This document shows, piece after piece, positions 59,335 to 64,000 of a DNA stretch of 64,000 nucleotides. Where the stretch lies: contig NZ_CP159825.1 of NCBI RefSeq assembly GCF_047729555.1, positions 434,001 through 498,000 on the forward strand. The letters are read 5' to 3'. Each line of letters begins with the position of its first letter. Position 1 is the first letter of the stretch. A program made the translations under genes and the position numbers. The notes beneath the pieces were generated by a model. The model was not told where the DNA came from, ran no database searches, and saw nothing but the letters and a program-made list of their open reading frames with translations. The stretch is from Porticoccus sp905181945 (GTDB lineage: Bacteria > Pseudomonadota > Gammaproteobacteria > Pseudomonadales > Porticoccaceae).

Positions 59335-60489
59335 ATGAGCGTCAAATACATCAACACCTTAAAGAGATTTTTTGAGGCAGCCAATGTCGGCCAGTTAACT
59401 ATTTACTTGCCTGACTCTCAAGAAATAGTTTTTTCTGGAGACAGCTCAGGACCCCAGTGCGATTTGAGAATAAACGATTGGGTCGTGATGAGTATGATAG
59501 CGAAGAGGGGGGACATAGGCCTGGGTGAGGCCTATCATTTAGGATTTTGGGACAGCTCGGATGTTGCAGAATTTTTGACTTATTGCAGTTTCAATTTAGG
59601 CAACATTAAGAACCGCGGACAAGCCAGTTTTTTTAATAAATTATTCTTTTATTTGCATCACCAATGGGTTCGGGCAAACACCATCTATGGCAGCAAAAGA
59701 AATATACTAGAACACTATGATATAGGAAATGATTTCTATGAGTCTTGGCTGGATTCTACAATGACCTATTCTTCAGCTATATGTAAAAATCCTACTGATA
59801 GCCTAAAAGAGGCTCAAATCAATAAGTATCAACGTATAATTCAGAATCTGGACATAAAGGATGCAAAAGTTTTAGAAATTGGTTGTGGATGGGGAGGTTT
59901 TGCCGAGGAGGCAGCGAGCGCGGGCGCTAAATTAACCGGCCTCACTATATCTAATAAACAGCACGATTATGCTAAAAAAAGATTAAATGGAAATGCTGAT
60001 ATTCTAATGAAGGACTATCGAGAAATAGAAGGAAAATACGATCGTATAGTGTCTATTGAAATGTTTGAGGCAGTCGGTGAAAAGTATTGGAAACTGTATT
60101 TTGATCAAATAAAGAGATTACTCAAGAAAGATGGCAAGGCAATGATACAGACGATCACCATTGATGATGAGGTGTTTTCCAGTTATCGTAAAAAAAGTGA
60201 TTATATTAGGCATCACGTCTTTCCCGGAGGCATGCTACCTTCCAAAAAGGTTTTTTGCAAAAGGGTGAAAGATTCAAAATTAGGAGTCGGCGAAGTATTT
60301 GAATTTGGCAAAGACTACGCTTGGACGCTACAGAAATGGAAGAAAAATTTCATGGCACAAAAAGATCAGCTACTAATTGGTGGGTGCTCAGAGTCTTTTC
60401 TTCGATCTTGGGAGTTTTATCTCAGCATTTGTATTGCAGGCTTTAACTCAGGTAGAACAAGCGTTATGCAAGTTGAAATAATGAATTAA
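59335..60489 (+). CDS. cyclopropane-fatty-acyl-phospholipid synthase family methyltransferase
   Basis: A 384-residue SAM enzyme. The N-terminal lipid-binding part carries GLGEAYHLGFWDSSDVAEFL. HYDIGNDFYESWLDSTMTYS is the Cfa signature. Motif I is VLEIGCGWGGFAEEAA, followed by SIEMFEAVGEKYW and the HHVFPGGMLPS segment with the bicarbonate-site residues. It transfers a methylene or methyl group to unsaturated phospholipid chains in the inner membrane. In this cluster type it may belong to a branched or furan fatty-acid pathway and not to classic Cfa (inference). Confidence 0.93.
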   Translation: MSVKYINTLKRFFEAANVGQLTIYLPDSQEIVFSGDSSGPQCDLRINDWVVMSMIAKRGDIGLGEAYHLGFWDSSDVAEFLTYCSFNLGNIKNRGQASFFNKLFFYLHHQWVRANTIYGSKRNILEHYDIGNDFYESWLDSTMTYSSAICKNPTDSLKEAQINKYQRIIQNLDIKDAKVLEIGCGWGGFAEEAASAGAKLTGLTISNKQHDYAKKRLNGNADILMKDYREIEGKYDRIVSIEMFEAVGEKYWKLYFDQIKRLLKKDGKAMIQTITIDDEVFSSYRKKSDYIRHHVFPGGMLPSKKVFCKRVKDSKLGVGEVFEFGKDYAWTLQKWKKNFMAQKDQLLIGGCSESFLRSWEFYLSICIAGFNSGRTSVMQVEIMN

Positions 60490-60541
60490 ATAGATATCTG
60501 TTAATAGCTTTTCTTTAACTTTATGGAATCATAGGCTTTGT

Positions 60542-61072
60542 ATGAAAAAAATTAAACTATTGGTAATGGGTATTTTGTGCTTTATTTTTTCTGGCTGCAC
60601 TAACAACTCCTTAGACTATTATGGAGACAAGGCTAAAAAGATAGACCTGAAAACATTTTTTGACGGAGATGTGGAGGGCTGGGGCAGTTTATTTGATTTT
60701 CAGGGCAGACAAACAAGAAGTTTCACGGTCACTCTTAAGGGCACATGGGACGGAGATGTTGGTATCCTGGAAGAATGGTTTATTTTTGATGATGGAGAAA
60801 AAACTCAAAGAACATGGAAGATTGTTTTCTCTGATGAGTCTACATTCGTCGGTTCTGCCGAGGATGTGGTGGGAGAAGCCAAGGGGCGGGTGAATGGCAA
60901 CGCAGTCAATTTAAATTATGTCCTGAACATACCCTACAAAGATTCAACCATGAACTTAGATATGGATGATTGGATGTATCTTACAGAAAAAAATACAATT
61001 GTTAATCGCACCTCAATGAAAAAATTTGGTTTTAAAGTGGGTGAGATTGTTTTGGTCATGAAGAAGAAATAA
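60542..61072 (+). CDS. DUF3833 lipoprotein
   Basis: A 176-residue lipoprotein with signal LLVMGILCFIFSGC, whose Cys19 is the lipidation site. The mature part has DLKTFFDGDVEGWGSLFDFQ and TWDGDVGILEEWFIFDDGEK, the DUF3833 pattern, probably a lipocalin-like barrel. It is a constant companion of Cfa/DUF1365/SDR genes and may bind or present lipids in the periplasm. Its TAA overlaps the SDR start by one base. Confidence 0.9.
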   Translation: MKKIKLLVMGILCFIFSGCTNNSLDYYGDKAKKIDLKTFFDGDVEGWGSLFDFQGRQTRSFTVTLKGTWDGDVGILEEWFIFDDGEKTQRTWKIVFSDESTFVGSAEDVVGEAKGRVNGNAVNLNYVLNIPYKDSTMNLDMDDWMYLTEKNTIVNRTSMKKFGFKVGEIVLVMKKK

Positions 61073-61824
61073 TGAAGAAAATTTGGCTCATTGGGGCAAG
61101 TGAAGGAATTGGCAGAGCTGTTGCTCGGGAGCTAGGGAAAAATGTCGATAATTCTTTAATCTTGTCTGCTAGAAATGAAGAACGACTCCTTGATTTATCT
61201 TCTGAGTTAGAAGCAAGCTCAATAATATGTCCATTAGATGTCGGCGACAGCCAGTCTGTAGAGGACTGCTGGAAAGAAATAGTCAATAAAAAAACAACGA
61301 TTGATACTATTATTTACTGTGCTGGCTATTATGCGCCAATGACCGCAGAGAATATTGATGTGGCCCAGATAGAAAAAATGATTAATGTAAATTTAGTTGG
61401 CGCGGTTAGGGTGCTAAGTCAAGCTGTACCGGAGTTTATAGGTAAAAAAAGTGGGCATATTGTCCTAATTTCTAGCATTGCTGGTTATCGTGGCCTGCCA
61501 AATGACACAGGCTACGGGTCCAGCAAGTCTGGCCTTATTCATTTAGCAGAAAATCTAAATTGTGATTTATCTGAATATGGCATAAAAGTACAACTTATTA
61601 GCCCCGGATTTGTTAGAACCAGACTTACTGATCTTAATAATTTCAGGATGCCTTCATTGATGTCAACTGAGCAGGCGGCTAAGCATATCGTGAAAGCAAT
61701 TGAGAGCAAGCATTTTGAGGTAAGGTTCCCGTTTTTGTTCGCCAACTGCTTGAAGTTGCTTAGTTTGCTGCCGTATTCAGTTTATTTCTGGTTGATGAGG
61801 AAAATCAGAGCTCGTTTAAAATAA
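61072..61824 (+). CDS. short-chain dehydrogenase of the Cfa gene cluster
   Basis: A 250-residue SDR. IWLIGASEGIGRAVARELG is the cofactor motif (Gly-Ala-Ser-Glu-Gly-Ile-Gly), IIYCAGYYAPMT the N-A-G equivalent, LISSIAGYRG the Ser, and YGSSKSGLIHLAENL the Tyr-x-x-x-Lys. The C-terminus has a hydrophobic, basic tail (LLPYSVYFWLMRKIRARLK) that may anchor it to the membrane. It is last in the operon that starts at 57290. Confidence 0.9.
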   Translation: MKKIWLIGASEGIGRAVARELGKNVDNSLILSARNEERLLDLSSELEASSIICPLDVGDSQSVEDCWKEIVNKKTTIDTIIYCAGYYAPMTAENIDVAQIEKMINVNLVGAVRVLSQAVPEFIGKKSGHIVLISSIAGYRGLPNDTGYGSSKSGLIHLAENLNCDLSEYGIKVQLISPGFVRTRLTDLNNFRMPSLMSTEQAAKHIVKAIESKHFEVRFPFLFANCLKLLSLLPYSVYFWLMRKIRARLK

Positions 61825-61912
61825 CAGTAGTTAACGTTTAAAAAAGTCGAAAGTAGGCTGATTTATATGAAAACCACTCAATTATTATATTTATTTATAT
61901 GGATAAAATATT

Positions 61913-62098
61913 ATGTTTGGACTGTTTAAGAAGGATCCGTTAAAAAAATTAAATGCTGAATATATGAGTAAATTAAAAGAAGGTATGGAGGCACAACGTT
62001 CGGGGGATATATTTAAATATTCCGAACTCACTCGGGAGGCCGATCAGATTCTTCAAAAAATTCAGTCCCTAGAAGCTAGCATCAAAGCTAGTGACTAA
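61913..62098 (+). CDS. DUF6435-type small cytoplasmic protein
   Basis: A 61-residue, highly charged protein starting MFGLFKKDPLKKL, followed by one long amphipathic helix (MSKLKEGMEAQRSGDIFKYS and on) that could form a helical hairpin. This matches the small DUF6435 family seen in marine gammaproteobacteria. Function unknown. It lies 88 bases after the SDR gene with its own upstream AT-rich stretch. Confidence 0.75.
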   Translation: MFGLFKKDPLKKLNAEYMSKLKEGMEAQRSGDIFKYSELTREADQILQKIQSLEASIKASD

Positions 62099-62100
62099 CC

Positions 62101-62256
62101 TTATCTGTGAAACCACTTAGCGTATAGATTTTTTATGAGCCCCAAGATAGATCTATCGGGCATATTCCATGGGTAGCCGTTGCATTTAGAATAATACTTA
62201 CAGTCTGGTAAGCATCCCCTGCAGGGTAGTCTTTTTGCGTGTTCTTTTTTATTCAT
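62101..62256 (-). CDS. small Cys-rich protein overlapping the blc stop
   Basis: A 51-residue ORF from ATG 62256 to TAA 62101, reading MNKKEHAKRLPCRGCLPDCK at the start. Cysteines stand at 12, 15, 19 and 25 (C-x2-C-x3-C-x5-C), followed by NGYPWNM and a basic helical end. Its ATG lies inside the last codons of the lipocalin gene (8-base overlap), which suggests translational coupling. The Cys pattern looks like a metal site. I do not know the family, but the composition and overlap argue for a real gene. Confidence 0.6.
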   Translation of the reverse strand: MNKKEHAKRLPCRGCLPDCKYYSKCNGYPWNMPDRSILGLIKNLYAKWFHR

Positions 62257-62803
62257 TGAGATTTTCAGCCTTAGTGCTAAAGGTTTTTAGGTTATCGCAG
62301 CTATTATCGACATAAATAAGTTCAGTTTTATCGAATCCTAGGCTGCCAATCTTTTTTTCAAAATGCTCCTTTAAGCTATTCGCTACACAAGGAGTTCTTG
62401 AGAGTAACCATAAGTAGGATTTACTGTCACTTGTAACAAAGGCATATTGATAATTATTACCCAGCTCAAAAACTATATATGAGCTATAAAAAGGCCAGAA
62501 AAATGATACTTTTAGATGACCTTTATTTTCGGCACCAACAAAATAAGCCTTACCTTCCGCATCTTTCCATTGATTATTTTTTTTGAGCCCTCGATTGAGC
62601 ACTTTGAGTCCTCCGTCATCGCGCATGGAGTATTCGGCAGAAACATTGCTCATACCTCGTTCAAATGAGTGGTCAAGTCTAGCAATTTCATGCCACTTTC
62701 CTAAATACCGGGCAATATTAAAATTGTCGACTGGCTTAATTTCATCTGCAATTACAATACAACTAGCGAGGCTTAATATAGTAGCGAAAATAAAATTTTT
62801 CAT
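62249..62803 (-). CDS. blc: outer-membrane lipocalin (Blc-type lipoprotein)
   Basis: From ATG 62803 the 184 residues begin with signal MKNFIFATILSLASC, whose Cys15 can be lipidated. The lipocalin motif YLGKWHEIARLDHSFERGMS gives the first strand. WPFYSSYIVFELGNNYQYAF and SYLWLLSRTP give later strands, all as in Blc. It binds fatty acids or lysophospholipids. A longer frame reaches 62869, but the added part is not signal-like. The position next to a lipid-modification operon is suggestive but it is on the other strand. Confidence 0.92.
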   Translation of the reverse strand: MKNFIFATILSLASCIVIADEIKPVDNFNIARYLGKWHEIARLDHSFERGMSNVSAEYSMRDDGGLKVLNRGLKKNNQWKDAEGKAYFVGAENKGHLKVSFFWPFYSSYIVFELGNNYQYAFVTSDSKSYLWLLSRTPCVANSLKEHFEKKIGSLGFDKTELIYVDNSCDNLKTFSTKAENLNE

Positions 62804-62961
62804 TAGCATTGAACTAGTTTGACACAGGGTTGGTCTGCTATCTAGAGTTAGTGGGAGTTTAATGATCATTTAAAGAATGATATGGTTTTTATGAGCTACT
62901 TAGTTAAAGCTATCAATGAAGAAATGTTTGATTTTAGTTACTTGCAGTACATGAGGTGGAA

Positions 62962-63405
62962 ATGAACGATAAAAAAAATCATGACCAGAGGATAGCCATA
63001 TATCTTGGATATTTTGGGTTAGCTCCTTTCGTAGTATCGTTGTTGACAGCAAACTATATGGAAGATTTCCAGGACATTTCAATTCGGGGATTTTCGATTT
63101 ACTCCGCTGTTATTATTTCATTTATGAGTGGAATTCATTGGGGCATGGCGTTGACCTACAATCATCGTTCTCGTGCAAGGTTTGTGGTAAGCACTGTGGC
63201 ACCTGTAATGGCTTGGGCTGGATTGTTATTTCTTCCTTTACCTTTTGCGGTGATTACTTTAGGCGCGATCCATTTGGCAGGACTTAAGACTGATGCAGTA
63301 TTTTTTTCAGCCTCTGAAATATCATTATCGTATCGGAAGATGCGATTAAGGCTTACCTGTCTTGTAGTTGGATTGCATTTTTTGATGACCCTATTCATTG
63401 TCTAG
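62962..63405 (+). CDS. DUF3429 membrane protein
   Basis: A 147-residue protein with four to five hydrophobic segments. IAIYLGYFGLAPFVVSLL is the first, AVIISFMSGIHWGMAL the third with the conserved FxSGIHWG of DUF3429, and LRLTCLVVGLHFLMTLF the last. It has no known activity. ATG 62962, with GAGGTGG before it, is preferred to GTG 62956. Similar genes occur near photolyase and lipid genes in marine bacteria. Confidence 0.82.
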   Translation: MNDKKNHDQRIAIYLGYFGLAPFVVSLLTANYMEDFQDISIRGFSIYSAVIISFMSGIHWGMALTYNHRSRARFVVSTVAPVMAWAGLLFLPLPFAVITLGAIHLAGLKTDAVFFSASEISLSYRKMRLRLTCLVVGLHFLMTLFIV

Positions 63406-63441
63406 AATGCTAGGGTTTTTTTTGACCATACATCATGGAAT

Positions 63442-63955
63442 CTATTTTCTTTCCGGCAAAAGAGGTAGCTCATTCAGTATTTTGCTTTGAATTTCATTGT
63501 GCGCAGCACCCAAATTTACCCATCTCTCAGCTGTTGAGGGGTGGCTAGCGCCATGATTCTCTTTGATTCCTGAGGGGTGTTCAATGGCCATTCTTCGCCA
63601 GAATCCAGCAACATGAGTGGTATCGATTCCAGCATTTGCGAGATAGTACATTCCAACATAGTCGGCGCCTCTTTCAAACTCTTGGCTGAATAGGCTGGAT
63701 GTAGTTTTCCCAAATATTCCCTGGGTATTGATGCCATAGTCAGCAGCCACAATGTTTACAATGCCACCTAACCAATAATTGCCTTTTTTCCGCCTCTATG
63801 AGTTCTCAGTTACGCTCAACATGTACTTCATGGCTGCTGCCTTTAGCAATTTGAGAAGTCGGCGCACAGCCTGCTAGGATCGAAAAAAGAATGATCGATA
63901 TATAAAAATAAAGAAATAAAAATCTGATTCGCGTGCGCGCTAGAAATTTATGCAT
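63442..63955 (-). pseudogene. M48-family metalloprotease lipoprotein, deleted and frameshifted
   Basis: The minus strand from ATG 63955 reads a lipoprotein head (signal ending SILAGC, Cys30) for 49 codons, then stops at TGA (63806-63808). Downstream, in another frame, the C-terminal part of an M48 peptidase follows: KKGNYWLGGIVNIVAADYGI, then FERGADYVGMYYLANAGID with the third zinc ligand Glu, and HPSTAERW. The part with the HExxH helix is missing, and the frames differ around an A-run near 63785-63790. So both deletion and frameshift disable it. The reading of the second part alone from GTG 63750 would be inactive. Confidence 0.8.
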
Positions 63956-63959
63956 TTAT

Positions 63960-63998
63960 TTATTGGACTTCTTCTGCGACTATATTTTTTATTTGCTC
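63960..63998 (-). CDS. possible C-terminal end of a gene entering from the right edge
   Basis: Twelve codons EQIKNIVAEEVQ and a TAA at 63960-63962 are open to the window edge on the minus strand, five bases ahead of the M48 relic's ATG. This could be the end of a gene in the same operon, but so short a piece may be chance. Confidence 0.25.
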   Translation of the reverse strand, partial: EQIKNIVAEEVQ

Positions 63999-64000
63999 CA

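Noticed and set aside
1..64000. Insertion sequences, integrase genes or prophage
   Set aside because: No transposase or integrase motif, no terminal inverted repeats and no tRNA 3'-end duplications were seen, although the island is clearly mosaic. The unassigned frames at 16106-16291 and 20224-20484 could be transposon relics but show no recognisable motif.

Overview
The window is a stretch of a gammaproteobacterial chromosome. Housekeeping genes with gammaproteobacterial character support this: cmoB, mnmC, fldB, trmL, epmC, pdxB, alaA, a long-type queF, a yheU-family gene and a gcvR-like gene. The chromosomal part is AT-leaning by eye. A marine-type member of the class is plausible, but no species can be named from the sequence alone.

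Region 1 (1-20590, all + strand) is a surface-polysaccharide island of mosaic origin. It opens with the dTDP-L-rhamnose genes rfbB(end)-rfbD-rfbA-rfbC. A wzm permease gene with most of its middle missing follows, overlapped by cysC. Next come a complete, different ABC exporter (permease plus short ATPase), a GT61 glycosyltransferase and a dTDP-3-amino-3,6-dideoxyhexose pathway (acyltransferase, MaoC-fold hydratase, fdtA-like ketoisomerase, fdtB-like aminotransferase). After these lie glycosyltransferases, methyltransferases, a PAPS-dependent sulfotransferase, two paralogous DegT-type aminotransferases and a WbqC-family gene. At about 16.1 kb there is a junction with a stray reverse-strand gene fragment. 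Beyond it a more GC-rich block holds a methyltransferase, a Wzx-like flippase, a GT2 enzyme and a WbpV-like reductase. The island ends in gene debris: an internal piece of manB and the first 31 codons of another sugar epimerase. Together the genes predict a rhamnose-containing, acylated-amino-sugar, probably sulfated glycan.

Region 2 (20637-45980) is largely chromosomal. It holds pgi (-), two tRNA-Arg genes, and an operon of an RND/MMPL transporter, a LolA-like periplasmic protein, an outer-membrane barrel and a flavodoxin. A minus-strand block follows (trmL, fldB, mnmC, an M16C protease, a thioesterase, cmoB), then a VIT/CCC1 transporter, gcvR-like, yheU-like, epmC-pdxB, alaA/msrB, tRNA-Glu/tRNA-Gly, an ABC-2 exporter, queF, a nitroreductase and tRNA-Ser.

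Region 3 (46011-49896, -) carries a phosphoglycosyl transferase, a UDP-HexNAc 6-dehydrogenase and a WbpM-type 4,6-dehydratase. These are the initiation functions that the 16-20 kb block lacks.

Region 4 (49937-64000) holds a GST, rsmE, a secreted HNH nuclease, an FAD protein, a DCC thiol protein and an SDR. Next is a two-gene minus-strand unit: an intimin/invasin-type barrel without a passenger, then a secreted protein. An 11-copy octanucleotide tandem repeat lies just upstream of its probable promoter. Divergent from it is a lipid-modification operon (FAD protein, DUF1365, Cfa, DUF3833 lipoprotein, SDR), followed by DUF6435, a Blc lipocalin overlapped by an unlisted 51-residue Cys-rich ORF, a DUF3429 membrane protein and a broken M48 protease gene.

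Most notable are the repeat-controlled passenger-less inverse autotransporter, the MMPL/LolA-like/barrel operon with its duplicated TGATCC-N15-TAAGAT element, the MaoC gene inside the amino-sugar pathway, and the several gene scars that record exchange of the polysaccharide locus.
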